Positions 8,812-17,715 are shown, counted from the stretch's first letter. The stretch is 64,000 bases of DNA from an uncultured Ilyobacter sp. (GCF_963663625.1 NZ_OY760438.1:372001-436000); one strand, 5' to 3'. Translations and numbers: made by a program. The notes: generated by a model not told the origin, from the sequence alone.

Positions 8812-9627
8812 ATGATTTACTTATTTATCTTTAATTTTTATTTACTTTGGAGTTATATTGTTTTTAAAAAAAATAAAAAAAAATCTTTTCTTAAAGACTT
8901 GCCTGGGGAAATAAAAAAAATGAATTTAGGCAGTTCTCATGGTTTTTATTCTTTCGATTATACAGAAAAAGGTTCATTTAACGGAGCTCAAGATTCTCAG
9001 ACATTTTATTATGATTTAAAAGTTTTAAAAAAAATATATCCCAATATTCAAAAAGGAGCAACGGTATTCCTACCTGTAAGTTATTTTTCTTTTTCAAGTG
9101 GTGAGCTATGGTTACCTATTCATTCAATTAAATATTTTAGGTCTTTTTCATTAAAAGACTTTAAAGGAAGAATGAAATTTGAGTATATACTATATAATTT
9201 TTTCCCTTTGTTTTATAGCCTCAAAAAGAAATTAAACAAAAAAAAAGTTAAACCTAAAAAAACACGAGAACGAAGAATTGAAGGCCATGTAAAGCGTTTC
9301 AGGGATAAAACAAAATTGAAATATAACGAAGATATTTTGAGCAAAATAATAGATCTTTTACAAAAAAAAGAATGCAAAATTTTTCTGATTACCACTCCAT
9401 TTCATGAGGTGTATAATTCTTTTTTTCCTAAAAAAGAATTAGAAAAAGATTTTTTTGATTATTTAAATCATTTTGCTGACATTATGAATGTCACTTATTT
9501 AAATTATTCTGATAATAGTTTTATTACAAATAATATAGATTTTTTTCGTGATTTTGATCATTTAAATTCTGATGGGAGAAAAATGTTTTTAAAAATTTTA
9601 AGTGACGATTTAAATTTAGAAATGTAA
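8812..9627 (+). CDS. Membrane-anchored SGNH-hydrolase-like protein
   Basis: Residues 1-20 form a hydrophobic signal anchor (MIYLFIFNFYLLWSYIVF). The rest is probably on the far side of the membrane. Two blocks recall SGNH/GDSL esterases and glycan acyltransferases: LGSSHGFYSF (about residues 41-50), with Ser in the nucleophile position, and the C-terminal DFDHLNSDGRK (about 246-256), which supplies the Asp-x-x-His pair as DxDHLN. A central VFLPVSYFSF and KIFLITTPFHE fit the beta-strands of that fold. A role in modifying the surface glycan (acylation or deacylation) is inferred from context. The region is very A/T-rich. No close named family is recognised. Confidence 0.55.
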   Translation: MIYLFIFNFYLLWSYIVFKKNKKKSFLKDLPGEIKKMNLGSSHGFYSFDYTEKGSFNGAQDSQTFYYDLKVLKKIYPNIQKGATVFLPVSYFSFSSGELWLPIHSIKYFRSFSLKDFKGRMKFEYILYNFFPLFYSLKKKLNKKKVKPKKTRERRIEGHVKRFRDKTKLKYNEDILSKIIDLLQKKECKIFLITTPFHEVYNSFFPKKELEKDFFDYLNHFADIMNVTYLNYSDNSFITNNIDFFRDFDHLNSDGRKMFLKILSDDLNLEM

Positions 9628-9786
9628 TACTAGATATATGAAATACATGCATTTTCAAAAGTGATATTTCTATAAATAACTGATGTTTCGCGATCATTAA
9701 ATCTTTGAAAATACTAGCATTTTAAATTTAAACCTCTAAAATTGATTCATTTTATTAGCAAAAATAGCCTAAATTAACCCAAGTTG

Positions 9787-10616
9787 CTACTTCATATTTA
9801 AAAATGTATAACCCATTAAAAATAATAGAATTTTGAGTTCAAAACACCTAGAAGTAACACTATGGATAGACTTTGGCATCAATCTATTTATAGAACTTCC
9901 TACAGTTTCAATTAGTTTTCTTTTTATATGATCAAGAAATTCCTGACTTTTACTTTTAGAACGCTTTGAATTTTTACGTCTCATAGGTGAAAGGTAAATA
10001 TCACCATCACTTAATACGTCTTCAAGAACATAGTCATTATATGCTCTGTCCGCATAAATAATGGCATCTTTTGGCAAATCAAAACTAAAATCTTTAAATG
10101 CTGTAATATCAGCAATAGATCCAGGTAATATTTTATATTCTACAGGTAAGCCTTTTTCATTTGTCATCAAATGGAGTCTTGCTCCGAAAAAAATTTTCTT
10201 TTACTTGAAATGTATCCTCTGTAAAGATCATGATCTAAATATATTTTGCATCTAGGAATTCTATAATTGTCACACACAGAGATAGGGAAAGAATCAATCA
10301 TAAATTCTTTGGTTTCAGATCTATTTTTATTATGTTCCATAATGATATCCATTATTTTACTTAAGGTAGAACCTAAATTAGCAAGTCTTCTAGAGAATCT
10401 ACTTTTAGAAAGAACATAATCAAAATGAGAATAGTCTTCAAAAAAAGTTAAAGTCTTTTGGAAGTTACCATTAAAATATATTCCTGCGATTATTGCCGTT
10501 GTAATAACTTCAGCATCTCTCATTTTAGCTTGAGAATTTTCTTGATGACCAGTAAGATTAAGAATAAATTGAACAAATTCTAATATATCATAAATGTTAT
10601 CTTTCATATTGTGCAC
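9787..10616 (-). pseudogene. IS982-family transposase, single-base frameshift
   Basis: The first part (10616 down to about 10190) has the IS982-type block EFMIDSFPISVCDNYRIPRC and ends YRGYISSKRKFF. Translation then leaves the frame. The second part (10170 down to 9787) resumes with LHLMTNEKGLPVEYKILPGSIADITAF and ADRAYND. Restoring one T to the seven-base poly-T run (complement of about 10188-10194) rejoins the two into one protein of about 275 residues, normal for the family. It could be a true inactivating deletion, a homopolymer sequencing error or, less likely, a programmed slip. ATG 10616 follows AGGAG. Confidence 0.75.
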
Positions 10617-10652
10617 TCCTAAAGTTGTTATTTTAAGAGTATTTTATCGCAT

Positions 10653-10868
10653 AATTAACCCAAGTTGCTACCTTATAAAAAGTTTAGCTCCAGCATTGAA
10701 GAATGCCTTCATGTTTTATGTTTTTAACCTTATAAAATCAAGAATTATGACCATTAAATGATTTGGAAAAATTTTTTTGATATCTAATTCATGGTATGTT
10801 TAGTTCAAATTTAAAGGAATTTTATAATTAGAAATACTATTTATCAGGTAAGTAGCAACTTAGGTTAA
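10653..10868. repeat. MITE-like 216-base unit with IS982-element ends
   Basis: A second copy of the IS end sequence, AATTAACCCAAGTTGCTAC, lies at 10653-10671 in the same orientation as the copy at 9772. It faces the inverted copy at 10850-10868. The 216-base interval therefore has its own inverted termini and no coding capacity. It resembles a miniature inverted-repeat element or internally deleted IS sitting next to the transposase gene. Confidence 0.45.
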
Positions 10869-11024
10869 ATTAAGCAAATTTAGTAAAAAAAGTGTATTGA
10901 TATGACTATCTAAATTTATAACTTATTGATTTTAAAGGCATAGAGAAGTGCGAAACATCAGTAAATAAAAAAAATTAAAGTCAATGACATATGCCTTGAA
11001 ATATGTCACTACACTCAAAAATGA

Positions 11025-11120
11025 ATGAATTCAAGCAACTATTATCTGAGTTACATAGATGATGAAATTAGAGAAAAAAAAGATGGCATATTTTATGTAG
11101 AAAAAATTAGAGAGTATTAG
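11025..11120 (+). other. Possible gene remnant in the IS-rmlA gap
   Basis: The 300 bases between the mobile element and rmlA hold no complete gene. A frame from ATG 11025 reads MNSSNYYLSYIDDEIREKKD then GIFYVEKIREY and stops. The composition looks protein-like, but I do not recognise it and see no clear ribosome-binding site. It may be the decayed end of a gene truncated by the mobile elements. Confidence 0.25.
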
Positions 11121-11172
11121 AAATTTCAGATAAATTACTAAAAAATTTGTATAAAATTAAAGGGGGATTAAG

Positions 11173-12036
11173 TTGAAGGGTATAATACTTGCCGGTGGGA
11201 GTGGGACGAGGCTCTATCCAGTTACAAAGGCTATGAGCAAACAGATGACACCAATATATGATAAACCTATGATATACTATCCTTTGTCTGTTCTTATGCT
11301 GTCAGGCATAAGAGAGATATTGATTATATCCACCCCAAGGGATATAAAAGTATTCGAAGAGCTATTGGGGGACGGAAGTAATTTTGGCCTAAGACTCCAA
11401 TACGCTGCCCAGGAGAAACCAAATGGTTTGGCAGAGGCTTTTATAATTGGAGAAGAATTCATTGGAAATGAAAGTGTCGCCCTTGTTTTAGGAGATAATA
11501 TCTTTTATGGGTATGGGTTTGGTAGTATACTGGAAAATGCAGGAAAGTTAAAAGAGGGAGCTAAAATATTTGGATACTATGTTAAGAATCCAAGTGCATT
11601 TGGTGTGGTGGAATTTGATTCAGATGGCAGGGTTATTTCACTTGAAGAAAAACCAGAGAAACCAAAATCAAATTATGCAGTACCAGGTCTCTATTTTTAT
11701 GATAATACTGTTATTGAAAAAGCCAAGAAAATCAAACCCTCTGTTAGAAATGAACTAGAAATAACAGATGTAAACAGGTTATATCTTCAAAAAAATAAAT
11801 TAAGCTGTATAAACCTCGGGAGGGGAATGGCCTGGTTAGATACCGGTACATTTGACGGGCTTGTAGATGCCACTAATTTTGTTAAAGCTGTGCAGGATAG
11901 ACAAGGTATAATGATAGCCTGTCCTGAGGAAATAGCATATTTGAAAGGCTGGATTACTAAAGAAAAAATTGAAAAATTAGCTGAGCCGTTTTTAAAGACA
12001 CATTACGGCGAATATTTGATGAACTTGATCAAGTAA
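11173..12036 (+). CDS. rmlA: Glucose-1-phosphate thymidylyltransferase
   Basis: RmlA joins dTTP and glucose-1-phosphate to give dTDP-glucose, the first step to dTDP-6-deoxy sugars. The N-terminal nucleotide-binding block [20 protein letters not shown] (residues 2-21), the [10 protein letters not shown] block (about 104-113) and the C-terminal GMAWLDTGT block are all characteristic. Its length, 287 residues, is normal. The start is TTG at 11173, six bases after AGGGGG; no ATG is better placed. The rmlB gene begins 12 bases downstream, so the two are co-transcribed. Confidence 0.95.
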   Translation: MKGIILAGGSGTRLYPVTKAMSKQMTPIYDKPMIYYPLSVLMLSGIREILIISTPRDIKVFEELLGDGSNFGLRLQYAAQEKPNGLAEAFIIGEEFIGNESVALVLGDNIFYGYGFGSILENAGKLKEGAKIFGYYVKNPSAFGVVEFDSDGRVISLEEKPEKPKSNYAVPGLYFYDNTVIEKAKKIKPSVRNELEITDVNRLYLQKNKLSCINLGRGMAWLDTGTFDGLVDATNFVKAVQDRQGIMIACPEEIAYLKGWITKEKIEKLAEPFLKTHYGEYLMNLIK

Positions 12037-12047
12037 AGGGGAATAAA

Positions 12048-13259
12048 ATGACTTATTTGATAACAGGTGGAGCAGGCTTTATTGGCGCCAACTTTGTAAA
12101 ATATATGCTTAAAAAATATGAAAATATAAAGATAATGATACTGGATAAACTTACATATGCAGGGAATCTAGGGACTATTAAAAAAGAACTAGAAGATTAT
12201 AGAGTTACTTTTGTAAAGGGAGATATATGCAATAAAGAGCTGGTTGAAAATATATTTATGAACCATGACGTGGATTATGTTGTTAACTTTGCTGCTGAAT
12301 CACATGTTGACAGGAGCATAGAAAATCCCGGTTTATTTTTGGAAACCAATATAATTGGAACACAGGTATTGTTGGATACAGCAAAGGGACACTGGACAAA
12401 TGGTAAGGATATAAATGGTTATCCTATCTATAAAGAAGGTAAGAAATTCCTTCAAGTTTCTACAGATGAAGTTTATGGAAGCCTTAGCATAGATTATCCA
12501 GATGGAAAAGAACTGAAAGTTGCAAATGAAGAGTTGAAACTTGTGCTTAAAAATAGAAAAGTCATGCCAAAAATATTTGGCAAAAATTTTTTTACAGAAA
12601 AAAATCATCTTGATCCAAGAAGTCCTTATGCCACATCTAAAGCTGGAGCAGATATGCTGGTTAGGGCTTATGCAGAGACATATCATATGCCTGTTAATGT
12701 CACTAGATGTTCGAATAATTACGGTCCATATCATTTTCCGGAAAAACTTATTCCTCTTATCATAAAAAATATATTGGAAGGGAAGAAGCTTCCTGTTTAC
12801 GGAGATGGTAAGCAGGTAAGGGATTGGCTGTATGTAGAAGACCACTGTAAAGGGATAGACATGGTAATTAACAGCGGGAGACTAGGAGAAGTTTATAATA
12901 TTGGGGGATTTAATGAAGAGCAGAATATAAATATAGTCAAATTAACAATAGATACTATAAAAAAAATGACAATTGAAAATGGGAAATTGAAATCTGAATA
13001 TAAAAATATAGTTAAATGTAAGCCGGAAGAAATAAGTTATGATCTTATTGAATATGTAAAGGACAGGCTTGGTCATGATGTCAGGTATGCAATAGACCCA
13101 ACAAAGACGGTTAGAGAGCTAGGCTTTTATCCAGAAACACCATTTAATGAGGGGATAGAAAAGACTATCATATGGTATCTTGACAATCAGGACTGGATAG
13201 AGGAAGTGATCAGTGGAGACTATATAAAATATTATGAAAGAATGTATTGTAAAATATAG
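12048..13259 (+). CDS. rmlB: dTDP-glucose 4,6-dehydratase
   Basis: RmlB is a short-chain dehydrogenase/reductase that converts dTDP-glucose to dTDP-4-keto-6-deoxyglucose using bound NAD. The GGAGFIGANF dinucleotide loop (residues 7-16), STDEVYG (about 140-146) and the catalytic SPYATSKAGAD (YxxxK, about 197-207) are present. At 403 residues it is about 50 longer than the enteric enzyme, because of an insert between STDEVYGSL and FFTEKNHLDPRSPY, as seen in some clostridial-type RmlB proteins. It follows rmlA at once. RmlC and RmlD are not in the window, so the product is probably used by the VioA-like aminotransferase rather than for rhamnose. Confidence 0.93.
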   Translation: MTYLITGGAGFIGANFVKYMLKKYENIKIMILDKLTYAGNLGTIKKELEDYRVTFVKGDICNKELVENIFMNHDVDYVVNFAAESHVDRSIENPGLFLETNIIGTQVLLDTAKGHWTNGKDINGYPIYKEGKKFLQVSTDEVYGSLSIDYPDGKELKVANEELKLVLKNRKVMPKIFGKNFFTEKNHLDPRSPYATSKAGADMLVRAYAETYHMPVNVTRCSNNYGPYHFPEKLIPLIIKNILEGKKLPVYGDGKQVRDWLYVEDHCKGIDMVINSGRLGEVYNIGGFNEEQNINIVKLTIDTIKKMTIENGKLKSEYKNIVKCKPEEISYDLIEYVKDRLGHDVRYAIDPTKTVRELGFYPETPFNEGIEKTIIWYLDNQDWIEEVISGDYIKYYERMYCKI

Positions 13260-13282
13260 TTGTTTATGAGGTGGCTGAAAGT

Positions 13283-13930
13283 ATGGTAAATAGAGAAAAA
13301 TTTTTAGAATATTTTGATGAGAAGAAAATAAAAGATAAAAATTGTTTGAAAAATTATAGGAATAGAAGGGTAATATTTTCTGAAAAAATAGATGGTGAAA
13401 TGTATTATATTAAAAAATATATTCCCCATAAACAGAGGGAAAGAGCCATAGCTTTTGGACTTCAAAGAGATAGGGCAGAACATTATAAATTTATATCGGA
13501 AAAACTGGATAAACTGGGCATACCACATATTAGGCCAGAATTTGTAATCATTAATAGAAAAACTTTTTTTAAAAGAGAATCTTTAGTGATTACAAAATAC
13601 GGAGGTATCTCTCTAGGAAAAATTCCTGATTTTGATAAAATCCAAAAAAGAAAATTAATAGATAAATTTTTTGATTATTTTATAGTAATGTGTAAAAATG
13701 GTATTTATCCTACAGATTATAATTTTGGAGGGGCTCTGGTAAGAAACGAAGAGTTATACCTTATAGATTTTGATCCCTACAGAACAAAAATGATTGTTAC
13801 AAAGAAATTTAGAGAATATGTTATTTACAAACTGGAAAGAAGAGCATGTATAGAAACAAATTTTGGAGAAGAATTTAATAATTATTTAAAAAATCAAATC
13901 TACAGAGTTCGTAGGGAATTAGGCTGGTAA
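13283..13930 (+). CDS. LPS core kinase-like protein (divergent WaaY/InaA-type fold)
   Basis: This 215-residue protein keeps a reduced protein-kinase-like pattern: a basic beta-strand with MYYIKKYIPHKQRERAI (candidate ATP-lysine), YPTDYNFGGALV (about 154-165) in the place of the catalytic HGDxxxxNxxV loop, and LYLIDFDPYR (about 171-180) as the metal-binding DFD block. The usual catalytic Asp motif is therefore altered (TDYNF). I chose ATG 13283, eight bases after GAGGTGG, over the GTG at 13271, which lies inside that ribosome-binding site. Context between rmlB and a heptosyltransferase points to phosphorylation of an LPS core sugar. Confidence 0.6.
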   Translation: MVNREKFLEYFDEKKIKDKNCLKNYRNRRVIFSEKIDGEMYYIKKYIPHKQRERAIAFGLQRDRAEHYKFISEKLDKLGIPHIRPEFVIINRKTFFKRESLVITKYGGISLGKIPDFDKIQKRKLIDKFFDYFIVMCKNGIYPTDYNFGGALVRNEELYLIDFDPYRTKMIVTKKFREYVIYKLERRACIETNFGEEFNNYLKNQIYRVRRELGW

Positions 13931-14003
13931 AATATTATGAATATATTTGTAAATTAAAGATGATAAAAAACAGTTCAAATTAAATAAAAATGGGAGAGCA
14001 ACA

Positions 14004-15017
14004 ATGAAAATATTAGTAGTCAGGTTCAAACAAATAGGAGACTCTGTGCTGGCCTCTCCTATATGCAGCAGCTTGAAAAAAACATATCCGGATAGTGAAA
14101 TTGATTATGTGGTTTACGAGCATATCTCACCTTTGTTTGAAAATCACCCCTCTATAGACAATGTCATATCTATAACAAAAGATGAGCAGAAAAATCCTTT
14201 TAAATATTTATCCAAAGTATGGAAGGTCACAAGGAAAAAATACGATATAGTTATTGATATAATGTCCACTCCTAAGAGCGAGGTCTTTACCCTTTTTTCT
14301 CCAGGGGCAAAATACAGGATAGGCAGAAGAAAGCCCAAGAGGGGCTATACATACACCCACAAAATAGACGAGCCAATGAATGCCAAGGACAAGGTGGACA
14401 AGTTTTTGAAGATGCTGAAGCCTTTGGAAGACGACGGGATTGATGTAAAATATGATGCTGACTATAGTATTCATATCACAGATGAAGAGAAGAAAAAACT
14501 TAGAAATAGGATGGAAAAAGCAGGGGTGAATTTTAATAGGCCTGTTTTTGCCTTTGCTATAAATTCCAGAAGACCCCACAAAATATGGAAGAGAGAGTAT
14601 ATGATAGAGGTCATAAATCATTGTGTAGATAAGTACAATGTCCAAGTAATATTTTATTATTCCCCTGCTGAGAAGGCCTATGCCAAGGAAACTCACGAAA
14701 TGATGAAGTGGAATGAAAATATATTTTCAAACATCGAAACAAAGTCTATAAGAGAACTGGCCATGCTTCTTGCAAACTGTGATATGTTTATAGGGAATGA
14801 GGGAGGACCTCGTCACATAGCTCAAGGATTGGATATTCCAAGTCTCGCTATATTCAGCCCTAGTGCAGAAAAAAAAGAGTGGCTGTCTAATGCAAATGAC
14901 AAGCATCAGGGGATAGAGATACATGACGTAGGAGCCAAGGAGTATTTTGGTATAAAGCCTAGCCATGTGATAGAAAAACTAGACGAGATGATAGATAGGT
15001 ATGTTGAGAAAATATAG
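14004..15017 (+). CDS. Glycosyltransferase family 9 (ADP-heptose:LPS heptosyltransferase-like)
   Basis: The start MKILVVRFKQIGDSVLASP and the C-terminal donor block FIGNEGGPRHIAQGLDIPSL (about residues 257-276) are clear GT9 signatures. The protein would add a heptose to the LPS inner core in the cytoplasm. Its 337 residues are normal for WaaC/WaaF/WaaQ. GGGAG lies just upstream of the ATG. The next gene is a WaaY-like heptose kinase, a pairing that occurs in enteric core operons. Which heptose it adds cannot be told from sequence. Confidence 0.85.
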   Translation: MKILVVRFKQIGDSVLASPICSSLKKTYPDSEIDYVVYEHISPLFENHPSIDNVISITKDEQKNPFKYLSKVWKVTRKKYDIVIDIMSTPKSEVFTLFSPGAKYRIGRRKPKRGYTYTHKIDEPMNAKDKVDKFLKMLKPLEDDGIDVKYDADYSIHITDEEKKKLRNRMEKAGVNFNRPVFAFAINSRRPHKIWKREYMIEVINHCVDKYNVQVIFYYSPAEKAYAKETHEMMKWNENIFSNIETKSIRELAMLLANCDMFIGNEGGPRHIAQGLDIPSLAIFSPSAEKKEWLSNANDKHQGIEIHDVGAKEYFGIKPSHVIEKLDEMIDRYVEKI

Positions 15018-15053
15018 TTTTTATTTTCTATTTTTTAATTTGGAAGGAAGTTT

Positions 15054-15776
15054 ATGAAGGCATTGACAGAGACAGAGTACAAAGGGTATAAATTGTTTTT
15101 TTACGACAATAAATATGAAAATGTATTAAAAAAAATAGCAGATAATAATATAAAGTTAACAGAAGAGTACAAAAATACCCAGCGAAACTATGTTGCGAAA
15201 ATAAGCCACAAGGGCAGAGATTACGTTCTGAAATCTCCCAGAAATGAATTCAGAATACCTCAAAGAAAATTTTTCACCCTTTTTAAAGGGGGAGAGGCTG
15301 TTGAGACTCTTAAAAATATCAATAACCTAAAAGAAAAAGGATTGGATATTTTTGCCATGCCTTTGGGGGCAGTAGTCAGAAGAAAATACGGTATGATTAC
15401 AGAATCTCACATAATTTTTGAGATGGCAGAAGGTGAAGCTGTTTTAAAAAATAAGCATAGAGCAGTAGAAGCTACAAAGGAGATGCACAAGTACGGGGTA
15501 TATCACGGAGACTGCAACCCCAGCAACTTTATAATTACAGAAAATGGTGTAAAGGTTATAGACACCCAGGCTAAAAAAATGCATTTTGGTAACTACAGGG
15601 CACACTATGATATGGTGACCATGAAGATGGATTCCTATAAAGAGATGAAATACCCTTATAAAAAAAATATATTTTATTATATTGTACTCATGGTGAAATA
15701 TCTTAAGAGAAATCCCATAGTGGCAAAGATAAAAAAGAACAAGAAAATCTTGAGGGATAAAGGTTGGAAAATATAG
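15054..15776 (+). CDS. LPS core heptose kinase, WaaY/RfaY-like
   Basis: WaaY-type enzymes phosphorylate heptose in the LPS inner core. The kinase-like elements are intact here: YVLKSPRNEFR (candidate ATP-lysine, about 59-69), MITESHIIFEMAEG (hinge, about 114-127), YHGDCNPSNFII (catalytic loop, about 149-160) and VKVIDTQAKK (metal-binding Asp, about 164-173). The length of 240 residues suits the family. GGAAGG precedes ATG 15054. It sits between a heptosyltransferase and a UDP-glucuronate epimerase with short gaps, so probably in one operon. Confidence 0.8.
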   Translation: MKALTETEYKGYKLFFYDNKYENVLKKIADNNIKLTEEYKNTQRNYVAKISHKGRDYVLKSPRNEFRIPQRKFFTLFKGGEAVETLKNINNLKEKGLDIFAMPLGAVVRRKYGMITESHIIFEMAEGEAVLKNKHRAVEATKEMHKYGVYHGDCNPSNFIITENGVKVIDTQAKKMHFGNYRAHYDMVTMKMDSYKEMKYPYKKNIFYYIVLMVKYLKRNPIVAKIKKNKKILRDKGWKI

Positions 15777-15792
15777 ATTAGGAGATGATCTG

Positions 15793-16761
15793 ATGAAAAA
15801 ATATCTAGTAACTGGTGGAGCAGGATTCATAGGCTCACATCTATGCGACTATCTGCTCGGTGAAGGACACAAAGTAGTGGTTGTAGATAATTTCAATGAT
15901 TATTATGATGTGAGAATAAAAGAGAGAAATGTAGGGGATAATTTAGATAACCCAAACTACAAGTTGTATAGAGGGGACATAAGGGATCTTGATTTTCTAA
16001 AAAATATATTTCAAGATGAAAAGCTGGATGCAGTCATAAATCTGGCAGCCATGGCTGGGGTCAGACCATCTCTAGAAAATCCTATACTTTATGAAGAAGT
16101 AAATGTAAGGGGGCTAATGAACCTGTTGGAGCTTAGCAAGGCTAATGGCATAAATAAGTTTATTCAGGCCTCCTCTTCATCTGTTTATGGTAACAATAAA
16201 GAGGTTCCATTTAAGGAGACTGCAGTGGTGGACTATGCCATATCCCCCTATGCGGCTACGAAAAAGGCAGGAGAGGTCATGGGCCACGTCTATCATCACC
16301 TCTATAACATCGATATGATCCAGCTGAGGTTCTTTACGGTGTACGGCCCTAGGCAGAGGCCGGACCTTGCCATACACAAGTTTACAAGGATGATAGCAGC
16401 AGGGGAGATGATACCTTTCTACGGAGACGGAACCACCCAGAGGGACTATACCTATATAGATGACATCATTGACGGCGTGGTGAAGTCTATAAAATACCTG
16501 GAGAAAAACGAAAAAGTGTATGAGATATTCAATCTGGGAGAATCCCATACAGTTACCTTGAAAGAGATGGTGGAAACCATAGAAAAGGAGCTGGGTATAG
16601 AGGCTAAGATAAACAGACAGCCTATGCAGCCTGGGGATGTAGAAAAAACTTACGCAGATATAAGTAAGGCGAAGAAAGTTCTTGGGTATGCACCTAAGAC
16701 TCAGTTTAGTGAGGGGATTAAAAAGTTTTTGACCTGGTATAATGGGATGAATATTAAGTAA
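15793..16761 (+). CDS. UDP-glucuronate 4-epimerase-like NAD-dependent epimerase
   Basis: This SDR-family epimerase has TGGAGFIGSHLCDYLL (residues 7-22), the NFNDYYDVRIKERN block typical of the GAE/CapI/LspL subgroup, SSSSVYG (about 128-134) and the catalytic YAATKKAGE (about 154-162). The expected reaction is reversible conversion of UDP-glucuronate to UDP-galacturonate in the cytoplasm, for uronic acid in core or capsule. Its 322 residues are usual. GGAGATG precedes the start. It is the last gene of the cluster and ends at a strong bidirectional terminator. Confidence 0.85.
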   Translation: MKKYLVTGGAGFIGSHLCDYLLGEGHKVVVVDNFNDYYDVRIKERNVGDNLDNPNYKLYRGDIRDLDFLKNIFQDEKLDAVINLAAMAGVRPSLENPILYEEVNVRGLMNLLELSKANGINKFIQASSSSVYGNNKEVPFKETAVVDYAISPYAATKKAGEVMGHVYHHLYNIDMIQLRFFTVYGPRQRPDLAIHKFTRMIAAGEMIPFYGDGTTQRDYTYIDDIIDGVVKSIKYLEKNEKVYEIFNLGESHTVTLKEMVETIEKELGIEAKINRQPMQPGDVEKTYADISKAKKVLGYAPKTQFSEGIKKFLTWYNGMNIK

Positions 16762-16764
16762 ATA

Positions 16765-16799
16765 AAAGACACCTTCAAATTTAAACCGAAGGTGTCTTT
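16765..16799. terminator. Bidirectional terminator between the LPS cluster and the XRE regulator
   Basis: Perfect 12-base stem AAAGACACCTTC (16765-16776) / GAAGGTGTCTTT (16788-16799). It lies between converging genes and can serve both. Confidence 0.8.
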
Positions 16800-16812
16800 G
16801 TTTCATTAGATG

Positions 16813-17349
16813 CTACTTTTTTACAGAAAACCAGTAAACAACACTAGGGTTTTTAAATGGGTTTCTGTACTTGTGAGGTGTGAATTTTTCCAGATAAACC
16901 GAATCTCCCTCTTCTAAATTAAAAGTTTCATTGTTCACCTGTATTTCAAGGGCTCCTTTGATGACAATTCCGATCTCTTCATAATCGTGTCCCCAAGAAA
17001 GGTCACTGTAGTCACTGTTTCCATCTATTGTGATTGCGATTCCGTTAAGCTTATGTGATCCCTTTGTAAGGAGTTCTATTTTAGTATGGTCGCTATTTGA
17101 AGAGAATATTTCCTTTCTCTCTTCTTTTTTTACCACAGGAGAGGAGTCTGAATTTACTTGAAGTATCTCCATTAGATTGATGGAGAGTGCAGCACAAATT
17201 TGCTGAAGATTGGAAACAGAAGGACTGTTTTGGTTTCTTTCGATGTTGCTGATAAATCCAACAGACAATCCTGTCATATCGGACAGTTTTTTTAAAGTGA
17301 GTCCCTTTTCTTTCCTGCAGAATTTAATTTTTTCTCCTAAATTGTTCAC
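16813..17349 (-). CDS. XRE-family transcriptional regulator with cupin domain
   Basis: Residues 6-62 form a helix-turn-helix (KIKFCRKEKGLTLKKLSDM and GLSVGFISNIERNQNSPS). Residues about 105-178 form a small cupin barrel (YEEIGIVIKGALEIQ; LEEGDSVYLEKFTPHKYRN). This architecture occurs in regulators such as PuuR/SinR-cupin proteins, where the cupin is thought to bind a small ligand. The start is GTG at 17349 after GGGGG at normal spacing. Neighbours do not reveal the target. The 150 bases upstream are A/T-rich with no obvious operator. Confidence 0.85.
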   Translation of the reverse strand: MNNLGEKIKFCRKEKGLTLKKLSDMTGLSVGFISNIERNQNSPSVSNLQQICAALSINLMEILQVNSDSSPVVKKEERKEIFSSNSDHTKIELLTKGSHKLNGIAITIDGNSDYSDLSWGHDYEEIGIVIKGALEIQVNNETFNLEEGDSVYLEKFTPHKYRNPFKNPSVVYWFSVKK

Positions 17350-17502
17350 TGTTTGTTCCCCCTGAAAATCTGATGATGAAGATTTTGAAAATTATATCAT
17401 AACTTTTTTTTTAAGTAAATTGATTTTCAAATAAATCAATAAAAAAATAACGATTGTAATTTTTTAATGGTATTTTTCACAGAAAGATAACAAAAAAAGA
17501 TC

Positions 17503-17542
17503 TAAATAAAAAAAAGCATCTTTTAGAAAAAAAGATGCTTTA
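17503..17542 (-). terminator. Terminator of the tRNA operon
   Basis: Stem AAAGCATCTTTT (17513-17524) with complement AAAAGATGCTTT (17530-17541). A run of A on the plus strand just left gives a poly-U tail for leftward transcripts. It is placed right after tRNA-Met. Confidence 0.8.
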
Positions 17543-17554
17543 TAACTTCTGAAA

Positions 17555-17631
17555 TGGTGCCTAGAAGTGGATTCGAACCACCGACCGCTCGGGTATGAAC
17601 CGAGTGCTCTAGCCAACTGAGCTATCTAGGC
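17555..17631 (-). tRNA. tRNA-Met (CAT)
   Basis: The cloverleaf has 7-base acceptor GCCTAGA/TCTAGGC, D-arm TAGCTCAGTTGG, anticodon loop TTCATAC and T-loop GTTCGAATC, with encoded CCA. Anticodon CAT could also be a tRNA-Ile(CAT) substrate of TilS; the sequence alone does not decide. It is last in a three-tRNA leftward operon. Confidence 0.9.
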
Positions 17632-17638
17632 ACATAAA

Positions 17639-17714
17639 TGGTGGAGATAAGCGGGGTCGAACCGCTGACCTTCGCAGTGCAAGTGCGACGCTCTCCCAAC
17701 TGAGCTATATCCCC
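17639..17714 (-). tRNA. tRNA-Ala (TGC)
   Basis: Acceptor GGGGATA/TATCTCC (one G-U pair), D-arm TAGCTCAGTTGG, anticodon loop CTTGCAC with anticodon TGC, T-loop GTTCGACCC, encoded CCA. It is the middle gene of the Glu-Ala-Met operon. Confidence 0.93.
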
Positions 17715-17715
17715 A

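Larger units (their letters stand above)
9679..10962 (-). mobile_element. IS982-like element with diverged long inverted flanks
   Basis: A frameshifted IS982-family transposase lies on the minus strand. Its left end has AATTAACCCAAGTTGCTAC (9772-9790), which contains the transposase stop codon. The inverted counterpart, AAGTAGCAACTTAGGTTAA, is at 10850-10868. Outside these, a 13-base inverted pair (ACTGATGTTTCGC at 9679-9691, its complement at 10950-10962) and diverged inverted similarity between the two flanks extend the symmetrical structure. The exact boundary of the mobile unit is uncertain: the inner pair or the outer pair could be the true ends. Confidence 0.6.
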
